A stretch of DNA of 64,000 bases from Sarcophilus harrisii (GCF_902635505.1 NC_045427.1:54958539-55022538), one strand, 5' to 3'. Counted from the stretch's first letter, positions 1 to 10,655 are shown. Program-made: numbers and translations. Notes: generated by a model not told the origin, from the letters alone.

Positions 1-917
1 TGATGAAAAAAATATATCAACCAAAATGAGATAAAATTCAAGAATTCACTTGACCCTATCGTCTTCTCAAAATACCTCTTTTCTCTTTCACATTCGGATT
101 TGGAGGTTGGGGGGAGGAGTCCACGGAAGGGAAGAGCTGTTTGCTTATATCATTGCCTCTACTTTCCCTCTTCAAGATTAACTTCTCAGTTGTTTGCGAT
201 ATGGCTTCCAACAGAGACTGCCTCTGACTGACCACAAGGTCTTACATTTGGATATTTTAGAGATGATGAATTCCCTGGCTGCTTTTGAACAGTCACGTGT
301 GCCTAGACCCCATGGGGAGGACAAAGCAATCTCCATGTTGGCTGCTGAGTAGGAAACTCTCAGAATGCAGTGGATCTTTGAAAGGAAGTTATTCCCCTCT
401 TAGATGCTCTCTTCTCTTCCTGGCTACAGATAATGAATGTCAGGATCATTCCAGTCTGAATGAGTAGGGGGAGAAAGCCGTCATCCTTCTCCTACCCCAG
501 CACCATGACACATTGCCAACTGCTCCTACATGAAATTCAGGGCTTGTGAAGATCAACTGGATATACCAGAAACTGTACTTCTGCCTTGCCTAATCATAGG
601 ATATCAAATAGTAATCCTGATATGAGCAGATCCAGCTTTGGAGGTAAATTTAAGAAGGCTTGTGGTGCTGAAAAAGAGGGGAGAGGAGTTGTGTTAAGAG
701 TCAAAGACTGTTAGAAAAGAATTCTGAACTTTCTTTTAGAAAATCAGATTCTCCCAGCATCAAACCCACAGGCCCCTAATATCAAGGGAATGGACCTACT
801 AACAGTTCTAAATGTAAGATCTTAACAGCCCAATCAGAGGATCTTTCCTCAATCCTCATATTCTTTTATTCTTATTTTATTTATATTCTTTTCTAACAGT
901 TTCTAACAGACTTTTCT
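1..917. other. no recognised element
   Basis: I see no gene, splice-flanked exon or repeat I can name. Short open frames here lack codon structure or family resemblance. Composition is ordinary, AT-leaning sequence. Confidence 0.4.
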
Positions 918-978
918 AAAAGTCAGAAGGACCTGAGTTCAAATCTGACCACAGACACTTAATTCTTCCTAGCTGTGA
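918..978 (+). mobile_element. SINE fragment, inverted partial copy of the SINE at 1030-1175
   Basis: A 57-bp core (921-977) matches the reverse complement of 1078-1134 at 54 of 57 positions, including unusual variants not found in other SINEs here. It is more likely a local inverted duplication than an independent insertion. Confidence 0.6.
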
Positions 979-1029
979 ATATTTCCTATACCCTCATTCC
1001 ACATAGCCAATGAGTCTACCAACTCATCT

Positions 1030-1175
1030 CTTTTTTTCCCCTGAGGCAATCAAGGTTAAGTGACTTGCCCAGGGTCACACAGCTAGGAAGAATTAAGTGT
1101 CTGTGGTCATATTTGAACTCGGGTCCCTCTGACTTTAGGGCTGGTGCTCTATCCACTACACCAACTAGTTGCCCC
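1030..1175 (-). mobile_element. WSINE1-type short SINE
   Basis: Reads in reverse from a T-rich end through 'ctgaggcaat', 'aagtgacttgcccagggtca' and 'cacagctagg' to a tRNA-like head ending 'gttgcccc'. It lacks the long Bov-B-like tail of MAR1. It sits at the left edge of L2 sequence. Confidence 0.65.
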
Positions 1176-1204
1176 TTACCAATTTATATCTTTAAAAATC
1201 CCCT

Positions 1205-1740
1205 TTTATTTGTTCAAATGGCCCCTGTGATGATTCAGGGCCTCATCATCTCTCACCTTGACTATTAAAATATTAAAGTACTATTAAAGTAGCTTCTTCC
1301 TTGGTCTACTGCTTCATGGGTCTCTGTTCTTAATTTATTCTCCATACAGTTACCAATGGGACATTCCTAAATCACTGGACTGACCACATCATTCAAAGTT
1401 CCAGTCTTGCCTCAAGGACAAAAATTAAATTCTTTGTTTGGGGCTTTTAAACTCCTCCTCCCCTCTGCTCCACAACCAAAACCTTTAAGCTACTTTGTTT
1501 ATATTTGTATTTATTCATATGGATACATATTTTCCTTGTTGCCCCCTTCCTCATCCCCAGCAGAATAAAAGATGTTCAAGCATAAAGACTGGTTCAATTT
1601 TGTTTCTATATCTTCAGCGCCCATCATAGTGCCTGGAACACAGTAGTTAAAAACATGTAGTAAGTATCTAACACACACTAAGCACTTAATAACATGTAGT
1701 AGATACTTAATAAATGCTTGTGGATTGACTGGTATTCCAT
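1205..1740 (+). mobile_element. L2 LINE, 3' portion
   Basis: Contains the L2 order 'cagggcctcatcatctct', 'ccttggtctactgcttc', 'ctgaccacatcattc', and a 3' end with 'agtgcctggaacacagtag' and 'cttaataaatgcttg'. The copy is old and partly rearranged near 1640-1700, where the terminal segment is repeated ('aacatgtagtaagta', 'aacatgtagtagatac'). Confidence 0.6.
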
Positions 1741-1798
1741 TTTCTTTCCTGGAAAAGGAAACAAGTCTTACTTTTCTTAGAAAAGAGAGAGAAACAGA

Positions 1799-1953
1799 GG
1801 GGCAGCTAGGGGCAGCTAGGTAGTGTAGTGGATAGAGCACCAGCCCCAAAGTCAGAGAGACCTAAGTTCAAATTTGGTCTTAAACACTTAACACTTCCTA
1901 GCTGTGTGACCCTGGGCAAATCACTTAACTGTAATTGCCTCAGGAAAAAAATG
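1799..1953 (+). mobile_element. WSINE1-type short SINE
   Basis: Head 'ggggcagctagg' is locally duplicated at 1799-1820, followed by 'gtggatagagcaccagcccc', 'gtgaccctgggcaaatcact' and 'attgcctcaggaaaaaaa'. It ends in a short A tract, as expected of a retroposed SINE. Confidence 0.7.
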
Positions 1954-1983
1954 AGAAAGGGAGATATCTGAGTATGGTATAGA

Positions 1984-2040
1984 CTGTTATATATGTATAT
2001 GTATGTGTGTGTATGTGTGTATTATATATACATATATAGA
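1984..2040. repeat. TA/TGTA microsatellite
   Basis: Alternating tatg, tgtg and tata tracts, bracketed by copies of 'tagactgtta' at both ends. Confidence 0.7.
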
Positions 2041-2525
2041 CTGTTAGTCTCAGTCCCAATATGGGTGTTCTTTAAATTCAAAGATTTGTTTTCTTTTGCT
2101 TTTGTTACAGGGTAAAATTCAGGGCAGGTTAAGGGGAGATGCCTGTGTTATAAAAATAACAAGCAATTGTAAATTCTTTTTAAAAAATTAAGATTAAAGC
2201 CATATTCTGATATACTGAAAATAGTTTCATTTTCATAAAAATCAAGCTACCTACTTTCCAGAATACGGCTATTATATAAAGTCAATTATGACTGCATCAA
2301 TTATGAATATATAAATCTACTCAAGCAAATGCAGGGCATTAAAAAAAAAAACCCATCATGGACCAGTGACCTTAAAAATGGGAAAACCATGTCACATCAT
2401 GAAGGTCTTTCTTCCTCAAGACTGAATCAAGTTCCTGAGTCCTAAGGACCACACTGTCTGGACTGTTGAGACACTCCGATTCCAAATGTATCCTATTATC
2501 TGCCACTTTCTTAATTTCTGTCTAT
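2041..2525. other. no recognised element
   Basis: AT-rich sequence with an A11 tract near 2340. I see no gene or assignable repeat. Confidence 0.35.
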
Positions 2526-2830
2526 GGCTGCTTAGCTCAGTTGGTTATATCAAAGGCATAATGAAGCCAGGGTCATGAGTTCATTCCTCTTGTGGGGCAC
2601 TTAGCTTCCATCTGTTTCCCTGCCATGCACTGTAGGTCTCAGCCGGGCCAATTGTTTTGCAAATGCATGTTCACAAGGGGAATCAGGCGAAAGAGTGGAG
2701 ATGCATCAAGCAAATCTATTACAACCACTAGAAAAAGGACTCCGAGTACCCTCCTTTCTCTGACAGGGGTCAGTAGCATTGTCTTTGTACAATAAAGACA
2801 GCATTAAAAAAAAAAAAAAAAAAAAAAAAA
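2526..2830 (+). mobile_element. tRNA-Ile-like retroposed RNA or SINE with poly(A) tail
   Basis: The first 72 nt resemble a nuclear tRNA-Ile gene. A perfect pol III A box 'tagctcagttgg' lies at 2533-2544 and a decayed B box 'gagttcattcc' at 2577-2587, in tRNA-like spacing. About 200 nt of unassigned body follow, then an AATAAA hexamer at 2791-2796 and 25 uninterrupted A's (2806-2830). The long pure tail suggests a fairly recent L1-mobilised event. I saw no clear flanking duplication, so the 5' boundary is uncertain. A functional tRNA is excluded by the damaged B box and the lack of anticodon-stem pairing. Confidence 0.55.
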
Positions 2831-3584
2831 GAACTCTAGTGTCCACAAACTTATATGAAAGTCACTGCCATAGAGAAGGAGGCAGTTGGACTAGAGATGT
2901 TGAGATTCTGCAAAAGCACCAACAGATATTTTAGTGTGCCGCCATGAAAAATGAGCTAATATTTTAATCACCATCAATGAAAGGTAGCGATTGCCTCACA
3001 TTGCAGAAATGGCCCGGCTTTCAACTGGAAAATTAAAAGTAAACATACTTTGCAGTTAGAAATTGATTCAGGATCTTCATGTAAATCGAGGTGACATTCC
3101 TCATCTCTAAGCAGATCACGGTATCTACTGTTGTAGCATCCTGACCTACCAATTCAACCAGGCCCAGCCCTACATCCAGCTCAAAATCCTGTATTTCATA
3201 GGAAACCTTTACTGCTCACCCTCCATGCAGGGCTTTATCTCAATTGATTATCTCCATTCTTGTCATGCACATATCTTATTTTTGTGCGGTTCCCTCCCCA
3301 TCTCAGTGATGCTGAATGCTGGGGCTGCCATCATTTAAACTGTATAATTCGCCCTCTACTTCCTGTGCTTTTACTGACATCCCCACCAACTTGACCCCAC
3401 CCCTGCAATTTCCATTCTCTCTTTCCATTCCCTCCCTTCCACGGTGCTCTTGAGAATGCCTCGTCCATAATTAACAAACTTGCCTTCACCTTAATTATTT
3501 TCTCTCTTACTCCTTCCAGCTTCTAGTTTTCACTGAGATCTGGCTCCCTCCCGGTCATTCTTTCTAACACTGGTTGTATCTTTC
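2831..3584. other. mostly unassigned; weak L2-like patches
   Basis: 3225-3290 ('attatctccattcttgtcat') and 3480-3570 resemble decayed L2 sequence, but too weakly to fix limits. The rest is unassigned. Confidence 0.3.
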
Positions 3585-3663
3585 CAACACTTCAGTATCT
3601 TTGCCAAGAAAACTTCAAATGGGATCACGAAGAATGAAACACAACTGAAAGCAACTAAACAAC
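3585..3663 (+). mobile_element. MAR1 SINE, 3' tail only
   Basis: Holds 'tatctttgccaagaaaac', 'gggatcacgaagaatg' and 'acaactgaaagcaac', the Bov-B-like tail of MAR1. The tRNA-like head is missing. Confidence 0.65.
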
Positions 3664-3671
3664 CATCTAAA

Positions 3672-3912
3672 CTATTTGCCCGGCAGGGTACTAAATACTT
3701 TTTTCAAATATTACCTTATGTGGTGCTCACAATAATCCTGGAAGATAGGTAATATTATTGTCCTCATTTCACAATTGAAGAAATTAAGCCAGACAAATGT
3801 TAAATGACTTGCTCAGGGCCACATAGCCAGTAAGTATCTGAGGCTGGATTTGAACTCAAGTCTCTCTGACTCCAGATCTGGTGCTCTATCCCCTGTGTCA
3901 TCAACCACCTTT
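3672..3912 (-). mobile_element. MIR/THER-type SINE
   Basis: Reverse-strand order: 'ttgtcctcatttcac', 'aaatgacttgctcagggcca', 'ggatttgaactcaagtc', 'ctctgactccag' and 'tgctctatcccc'. Close to full length. Confidence 0.7.
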
Positions 3913-3924
3913 AAAAAAAACTGC

Positions 3925-4540
3925 AAGAAACATTTAACACACTGGATGACAAGAGCCAGGATTCAGAAGGAACTTGGGGCTGCACCTAGTGAGATGAAAT
4001 TCAGTAGAGATAAATAGAATATCTTGAACTTGAGTATAAAGAATCGATTTAGCAAGTAATAGGGAGGCATAATTAGATATTAGATGTTCTGAAAAGGATC
4101 TGGGGGTTTTAGTGAACTTCAAGCTCGACATGAATCAGTAGACAAAGGACTTCATTAGGAAACACAAAGCTTCCAAGAATGGTGAAGTGATCATTACATT
4201 GTATTCCGCCCTTGTTGGTACTCAACTGGAGTACCATATTCAGTTCTGCACATCATGTCTTAAGAAGGACAATAACAATCTGGAGGTTCCCAAGGAAGGC
4301 AATCAGTGTGGTAAAAGACCTTGAGCCTATGCCATATGGTGATCAGTTGAAGGAACTGGGCTTGTTCAATCTGGAGAAGACTCGGGGCCATGGGGGACCA
4401 GATAATATTTACTGTGCATATGGAAGAGGGAGAAGACTTAATCTATTTGGATCCAGAAGAAGAGCCAGAAACAATAAGGGAATCCCTCAGCTTGCAAAAT
4501 TGATAATTGCAAGTATTCACATATCCTAGAGTCTCAGTGC
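3925..4540 (+). mobile_element. L3/CR1 LINE, reverse transcriptase C-terminal region
   Basis: One frame gives 'VVKDLEPMPYGDQLKELG' and 'LFNLEK', matching the C-terminal end of CR1-clade ORF2. It continues at 5085-5270 after an interruption that includes a MAR1. No usable reading frame spans the fragment. Confidence 0.7.
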
Positions 4541-4565
4541 AAATGTGTCCTACCTACATTTAATA

Positions 4566-4622
4566 ATAATAATAATTATATATATATATATACACATATG
4601 TATGTATGTATGTATGAATGTA
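4566..4622. repeat. AAT, TA and TATG compound microsatellite
   Basis: (aat)5, then (ta)9, then (tatg)4, adjacent to one another. Confidence 0.8.
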
Positions 4623-4865
4623 TCCTAGTTGGTTGCCTAAGTGGATCTGTGATCTCACTGGCATGTCTACTCCATATGCCAGATAAGATTGTGAGTACAA
4701 ATACACATATGCTATATGCCTTTACATCCTGTCTATATAGGTTTTGTATATACTTTCCCATAATTCTTCCAAAGGGGATATACTCAGTGCCTTAAAAGGC
4801 TTCCTCTGTTTTTTTCATCTTTCACTGGGGCCCAGGTGATGTTAGCAGTGTATATTTTGTCTATC

Positions 4866-5080
4866 TGGGCATCTAGGTGGAACAGTGCCTAGTCTGGAAG
4901 TCATAGAGACCTGAGTTGAAATCCAACTTCAAACATTTACTAGCTGTATGACACTGGGTAAGTCACTTAATTTGGTTTTCCTCAGTTTCCTCATCTGTAA
5001 AATGAGCTGGGGAAGGAAATGAAAACCATTCTAGTATCTTTGCCAAGAAAACCCTAAATGGGATCAGGAAGAGTGAGAAT
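4866..5080 (+). mobile_element. MAR1 SINE inside an L3/CR1 LINE
   Basis: Head 'gggcatctaggtggaacagt', CORE region 'ctagctgtatgacactgggt', then 'aaatgagctggggaaggaaa' and 'tatctttgccaagaaaaccc'. Truncated tail. L3 sequence lies on both sides. Confidence 0.7.
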
Positions 5081-5084
5081 TGTC

Positions 5085-5270
5085 AATGTTAGAAGAAGTT
5101 TCCTAATGATCAGGATTGTCCAAAAGTCAAAAAGAGTTTCCCAGAGTAGTGGTGATTTCCTACTCCTTAGAAGTCTTTACACTGAGGCTGGACAACTGCT
5201 TTTGAAGGACATCAGAATAGAGGTTTCTTTTGTGTATGGGTTGTGTATGTAGATGGCTGCCCGGTTCCCT
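5085..5270 (+). mobile_element. L3/CR1 LINE, 3' continuation
   Basis: 'agaagtttcctaatgatcag', 'attgtccaaaagtcaaaaa' and 'ctgaggctggacaactgct' continue the fragment at 3925-4540 in the same order and strand. Confidence 0.6.
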
Positions 5271-5404
5271 TTCAAACACTTAAATTCATAATTTCCATAA
5301 ATTCTCTGTTTCAAGGCTACCAAGAGCTGGATGGCAGCAGGGTACACTGTTCAGGAAACCTCAGGATTTTCCCCCTTTCTAGTATCTCTTACTATACAAT
5401 TTAG

Positions 5405-5545
5405 ACACAAGTTCTGCCATTTGTAACCTGGGGGGTTTTAACAAGTCACTTCTCTTCTCTGGATCTGTTTCCTTAGCTGTACATTGAGATAGGAAGGATG
5501 ATCAGACCAGAATGATCTCAAAGATCCTTAGTCTTATGAATCTGT
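5405..5545 (+). mobile_element. MIR SINE
   Basis: 'aacaagtcacttctcttctc', 'tctgtttccttagctgta' and 'aatgatctcaaagatcctta' are a decayed MIR core and tail. Confidence 0.5.
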
Positions 5546-5559
5546 AAGAGTTATTTTGG

Positions 5560-6600
5560 ATGCAAATGTGAGCTAGGGGATTATGAGGGGAAAATATTAA
5601 TGAATGGGTTCCAGGTATCTAAAGATTTTTTTCAAACCTGATCTATTCATTCTGTCCTTAAATGGGATAGTACTCCAATAACTGTAAGCCTTAAGTAATA
5701 TTCTCAGAAGAATGAAAATTCCCTGTTGAGTAATTAGTATGCAATTGTATTCTTCTGAGAACCGTTGAGCTCTCCAGAGAATTGTCATCATGTCAATATG
5801 GCCTATCAGTACAGAAAATTATTTAATTGAAATATTTAAGTCTACATCTGAACCTCTGTTTTTCATTGTATGCATGTAATACATATTTTGTTGGATGTCT
5901 CATTTCAAAAGCATACATGCCACACATGGGAAGTAGGTCACATCATTAGAACACTGATTCGAAGAGACAAATACTTGTATTCACTATCTATTAAGTTTCC
6001 TTTTATTTTAAACCCCTTTTCCTGTCTTCCCTTTCATTTTCAAGCATTTGTTGTGACCTGGCTCCCCCTGAAATGATGATAAAATCTCCAACCATTCTTT
6101 CTATTAATATAACTAAACATCACACATTACCCCCCAGCTTACTAATTCGGACTCTCACTGAAGGACTCTCACTTCTTGTTCCCTATTGCCACTTCCAGGC
6201 TCTCCTACCTCTCCATCTTTAATTTTCATTCCACTCAAATTTATCACCCAATCCAGATTCTGGTAGTTATTATTTATGAAGACTCAGGACATTCTCCTTC
6301 TTTTCCAATAAATTCAATATCTGACTTTGAGATTCCTTCTCCTGCTCTTAATGAGAGGACTTTCACATACATAGTGATGTTCATTTAAATACTCAAAGCT
6401 CCCAGTTTCTCAATCTACTCAAATCTCAGGAAGCTAACTTCCCTATTTTTGGAATAAGTACTAATGATGATTCCTATTGTGACCCAAGTTCCCCTCCTTA
6501 GAGTCATTTTTAACTCCTCATTCTGCATCACCACACATATCTAATCAGTGGTCAAGACTTGTCCATTCTACCCTTACAACATTTATTTCCTTCTCTTCAC
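5560..6600. other. unassigned, possibly old L2 in part
   Basis: Pyrimidine-rich text at 6000-6500 recalls the 5' part of L2 ORF2 but is too decayed to align by eye. The rest shows nothing I recognise. Confidence 0.3.
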
Positions 6601-6639
6601 ATGCAGACACTCTATATTTCAGAACCTGATTGATAGAAT

Positions 6640-6945
6640 ATTTTAAAAACTCAGAGAAATTTGGAAAGATTCTTATAATCTGATGCAGAGCAAAGTAAGT
6701 ATAACCAAAAAAAATTTCCATAAGAGTCACAAGGATATTGAAAAAAAAAAAAAACTCTGAAAGCCAACAAAGGTCTAGTTGATCCACTAGATCTTGGATC
6801 TTGGGTTTAGAGGACTACTTTTGAAATACATCTTTTCTCTCAGCAGAGAGGTGGGTGACAGGTATGAAATAAAATATACACTGGTAGACAGGGCCAATGT
6901 CTTGGTTTGTTTGGCTTAACTATGTTTAAAAAAAAAAAAAGAAAT
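6640..6945 (+). mobile_element. L1 LINE, 3' UTR
   Basis: 'ctgatgcagagcaaagtaag' and 'agcagagaggtgggtgacag', then 'ttggtttgtttggcttaact' and an A tract at 6926-6938. This matches an L1 3' UTR type distinct from the copies at 11350 and 56244. Confidence 0.6.
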
Positions 6946-7024
6946 CTCTACTGGAAGTGTCGGGATGTCATTGTGAAATGACAGTGATTTTGGGGGAAAG
7001 CTATATATAATTAAGACAAGACCC

Positions 7025-7124
7025 CATAGACACCAAAATATTTCTAAAAGCACTTTTTGTGTTAGCAAAAAACTAGAATCAAAGTAGATACCTATCAAAT
7101 TGAGAATGGCTAAAAGTTTGGATA
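7025..7124 (+). mobile_element. L1 LINE, left part of a copy split by an RTE insertion
   Basis: 'agcactttttgtgttagcaa' and 'ttgagaatggctaaaag' are L1 sequence near the ORF2 end. The element resumes at 8065. The last 12 bases (7113-7124) are repeated at 8065-8076. Confidence 0.7.
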
Positions 7125-8064
7125 GTTGATTATTGTCCTTTGTTCTTGAAGAGGACCAAAATAACATCATTATGTTAGAATTGAGTTACAGTATGTCCAA
7201 CTATGGCTGATGAGACCAATAGGAGCTTGAAATGCTCTGTTAGAGGTCAGACACGAATAGTCCCTGTAAACATTTAGGGTGGATTCTCTAACTTTGCACA
7301 TCTTGTGTTTCTTTTGGACTGATTCAGTTCTGTTTTGCTCAAAAAGCACAGCACCTTCTCTGATGAGAATGTGCCATGCTGGACAGTTCTGTGCCAGTGT
7401 TTCCCATATGGTACAAGCAATTCTAAAGTTCTTAAGAGATACCTTGAGAGTGTCTTTGTATCACTTTTTTTGGCCACCTTGTGAGTGTTTGCCCTGCATA
7501 AGCTCTCCATAAAGTAATTGTTTTTTGGCAAGTGCACATTTGGTGTTCAAACAATATGGTCAACCCAATGGAATTGCATTCTCTGCATTAGAGTTGGAAT
7601 GCTTGGCAGTTTAGTTCAAAAAAGAACCTGAGTATCTGATATCTTTATCCTACCAGATGATCTTCAGAATCTTCTTGAGGCAATTCAAATGGAAGTGATT
7701 TCATTTTCTAGCATGGTGCTGACACACTGTCCAAGTTTTATAGACATACAACAATGAGATCAGCACAACAGCTCCATCAACCTTCAGTTTGGTGGTCAGT
7801 CTAATACCTCTTCTCTTCTCCACTTTCCTTTAGAGCCTCCCAAACACTGAACTAGCTCTGGAAATGCATGTGTCAATCTCATTACCAATGTGAACATACC
7901 TGGAAAGTATACTGCCAAGGTAAGAGAACTTATGCACAGCATTCAAAACTTCTCCATTTGCTGTAACTGATGGTTCCACATATGAATGGTGTAGTGCTGG
8001 CTGATGGAGGATCTGTGTTTTCTTGGTGCTGATTGTTAGACCAAAATTAGCACAAGCAGCAGAA
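7125..8064 (-). mobile_element. RTE-clade LINE, 5'-truncated, inserted in an L1
   Basis: On the reverse strand, 8085-7830 encodes the end of a reverse transcriptase, with 'NGEVLNAVHKFSYLGSILSR' and 'ISRASSVFGRL'. This motif set is typical of RTE-type ORFs annotated in many vertebrates. The rest to 7125 is the ORF C-terminus and 3' UTR. Flanking 12-bp duplications (7113-7124 and 8065-8076, one mismatch) mark the insertion. The copy is inactive: truncated at its 5' end, and no long frame remains. Its last bases are shared with SINEs at 27697 and 49738. Confidence 0.8.
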
Positions 8065-8225
8065 AAAGTTAGGATACATGAATATAACGGAATACTACTG
8101 TGCTGAATGAAATTATTATATGATGAATTCAGAAAAAACAGCAAGACATATGAACTGATGCAGAGTGAGGTAAGGAGAACCAGGAAAACAATAGACATAA
8201 TGACTTCAACAATCTAATTGGAAAG
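8065..8225 (+). mobile_element. L1 LINE, right part of the split copy
   Basis: 'aatataacggaatactactg', 'atatgaactgatgcagagtg' and 'gaacaggaaaac'-like text continue the L1 3' region from 7124. Confidence 0.7.
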
Positions 8226-8261
8226 GGCAACAAAAACCACCACAACTGAAACCTATATTAT

Positions 8262-8336
8262 CTGAGGCCATATTTGAATGCAGGTCTTCCTGACTCCAGG
8301 TCTGGCACTCTATTCACAGCACCAACCAACTGACAT
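8262..8336 (-). mobile_element. SINE head fragment
   Basis: 'ggccatatttgaatgcaggt', 'cttcctgactccagg' and 'ggcactctattcacagcacc' are the reverse of a CORE-SINE promoter head. Confidence 0.6.
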
Positions 8337-8369
8337 TTCTTTATTATTTTTAATAATGTAATTATATTT

Positions 8370-8609
8370 TAGCACGGTGGATAGGGCACCGGTGGATAGA
8401 CTACTGGTGGATAGACTAATCTTCCTGAATTCAAATCTGGCCTCAGTAAGTTAGTTTTGTGACCCTGGACAAAGCATTTACCTTTGTTTGCCTCCGTTTC
8501 CTTATTTGTAAAAATAAGTTGGAGAAGGAAATGGCAAACTATTCTAGGATCTTTGCTAAGAAAACCCAAAATGAGGTCAAAGAGTCAAGCACAACTGAAT
8601 AACAATTAT
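8370..8609 (+). mobile_element. MAR1 SINE with a triplicated head segment
   Basis: Contains 'gttggagaaggaaatggcaa', 'atctttgctaagaaaaccc' and 'gtcaagcacaactgaataac'. In its head a 15-bp unit starting 'ggtggataga' occurs three times in tandem at 8376, 8391 and 8406. Confidence 0.75.
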
Positions 8610-8629
8610 ATTTTGGCTGTATTTTAGCA

Positions 8630-8925
8630 GTTAGGTGGCATAGGGGTTAGAGCTGAAGTGGAGGGGGCCTGCTGTGTGACCCTAGTCATTTAAGCACTCT
8701 GTCCCTCTGTTTTCTTATGCATAAAATGAGAGAATTAGACCCGAAGGCCTCTAAGATCCTGTCTATCTCTAAACCTATCATCTATTCCATCTTGTCCAGT
8801 TGCTACTCTCTCTCATCCCCCATCCAAGATGCTCTTGTAGGAGACAAAATGCAATATTTGTGAAGTGTTAGCACAGTGCACGGCACATAATAGTTACTTA
8901 ATAAATATTTATTTCCTTCTCCCTA
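8630..8925 (+). mobile_element. MIR SINE
   Basis: 'tgctgtgtgaccctagtcat', 'gcataaaatgagagaattag' and 'ctctaagatcctgtc', with a MIR-like 3' end 'agcacagtgcacggcacata' near 8871. Confidence 0.55.
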
Positions 8926-8939
8926 CTCCTCACATCTTT

Positions 8940-9500
8940 AGAATTAGAGCCAATGATGAATGGAAGACAAATTTTCAGACACTTTCAAACATGGTAGAGA
9001 AATTATCCAGCTATAGTCTTGGGATTGGCTGACATGCTTGTGACCTTTCAGAGTTTATTCAATGAATTTTTGGACAGTTTCCTTAGCAGGTGTCCTATCC
9101 AGATAATAATCTGTTTTTTTTTTCCTATGGTATGAACAATAGCACATCCCAAAGATCTATGGAATTCTCACCTGCCTACTTTGGTATGGTTTATATTGTA
9201 AGCCTATAAAGTATATATGTATATATATATCTTACCAGTTTTCTACTAACCTTCTTGGAATCTACACCGGGGACAGAAGAGATATAGCTGGGGCTTCTGT
9301 GTTCATGAACCAGCCAGCAATAGACACCACCTGCAGTAATTAAAACCTTGTTGGGGTTTTTTCAGGGAGTCTTTACCAATAGTTTATCTTAGGGATAATG
9401 CTGGAGGCTGCTGGCACCCCTCACATATTGGCTGAGATAAGATGTCATACAGGTTGTGCACTGAATCCTTCCAGCATTGAAGAGAACTTTTTAAATGGCA
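8940..9500. other. no recognised element
   Basis: Contains a short TA microsatellite at 9208-9230. No repeat or exon is recognised. 9240-9480 is possible single-copy sequence. Confidence 0.35.
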
Positions 9501-9504
9501 GATA

Positions 9505-9745
9505 AACAGATAGCTCAGTACATAGAGCTCTGGGCCCAGAGTCAGGAAGACCTGAATTCAAATATGACCTCAGACATTTACTAGTGGTGGGACTCTGGAC
9601 AAGTCACTTAATCCTATTTGATTTCATCCACTAGAGAAAGAAATGGCAAATCACTCCAATATCTTTGCCAAGAAAACTTAGTGGACGGTATTGGTATGAT
9701 ATAGCTCACAAGATCACAAAGTTAGATACAATTGAATAACAATAA
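9505..9745 (+). mobile_element. MAR1 SINE
   Basis: 'agtcaggaagacctgaattc', 'ctctggacaagtcacttaat', 'gaaatggcaaatcactccaa' and a tail ending 'attgaataacaataac'. Full length but decayed. Confidence 0.7.
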
Positions 9746-10499
9746 CTAATACACATTGTCCAATTTTTATGATCACAGGTGTCTCTATGGGGTTCTTCCT
9801 GGAGCTATCTTGACCCAATACCTATCAGCAATGGAGAATGTGTCACAGTTGGAGGTCAGGTGCCTCCCAATGGTTGCTCCTCAATTGACTTCAGATGGAA
9901 TGGGATTTGCTCACACTGAAAGCTCTCCTGGAACTTTGGCAGCACCTCCTTCCCACCATGGTTTTATAATAGCAAAGGACTTGGAGGTAGATGGAACTGC
10001 CTATAGGATTTATAGCCCCTTGATGATAGACAAGGAAACTGATACTTTCAGGGTTAAAGAGCTTGCTGAGGGTCACACATATAGGAAACAAGAAATTCAG
10101 AACTCCAACATGAGTACATCATAGATCCTCTTATCAAGAATAAATTTAAAGCTGAGAGCACCCAAGAATCCACCTAATTCTAACAGCCTCATTTTGATTT
10201 TAAAGCTCTTTTTGGTCTAAATAACCTACATTTCCTCTTTTAGAAAACTGTATTTTGTTTTTTTTTTAATTTTGCTTTTGTTTATTTTATTTTTAACTAT
10301 TTTTAAAAAGCAAGAAAAAAAACAAAACTGGTTCATCAAAAACCCTGATATGATATGACTTATTTCACACTTGTGAATCCCCACTAGCATCTTCACAAAG
10401 GAGTAGAGATGGAGAAGGGGGAAGGTGCCTCTTCATAACTCTTCTTTGTTCCTCCAATTTCTGCTGCAAGCTAATAAGTATCCTAGGAAAGAGAAATGA
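9746..10499. other. mostly unassigned, with one MIR fragment
   Basis: 10020-10095 ('acaaggaaactgatac', 'ttgctgagggtcacacata') is a reverse-strand MIR piece. A 122-codon frame at 9756-10124 overlaps it and has no recognisable product. Confidence 0.4.
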
Positions 10500-10655
10500 A
10501 ATTCCCAGCTGGAAGGTAACCCTGCCATTTTTACAAATATTATTACCTAAAGAGTAAGGACTTTGACTAAGGTCATATAGAGTATAAGGCTGGAATTTGA
10601 ACCCAGATCCTTTAATTTCAAATCCAGGATTCTTTCCTCTAGAGCTCACTGTTAA
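10500..10655 (-). mobile_element. MIR SINE
   Basis: 'ttattacctaaagagtaagg', 'ctaaggtcatatagagta' and 'tggaatttgaacccagatcc' are reverse-strand MIR core. Confidence 0.55.

Noticed and set aside
2526-2597. Functional tRNA-Ile gene
   Set aside because: The A box is perfect but the B box is damaged, the anticodon arm does not pair, and the unit is fused to a longer poly(A)-tailed body.
5058-5252. Short + strand coding frame
   Set aside because: Lies on the L3/CR1 3' region next to a MAR1 tail.
9756-10124. 122-codon + strand frame
   Set aside because: Overlaps a MIR fragment, has no recognisable domain, and lacks promoter or splice context.
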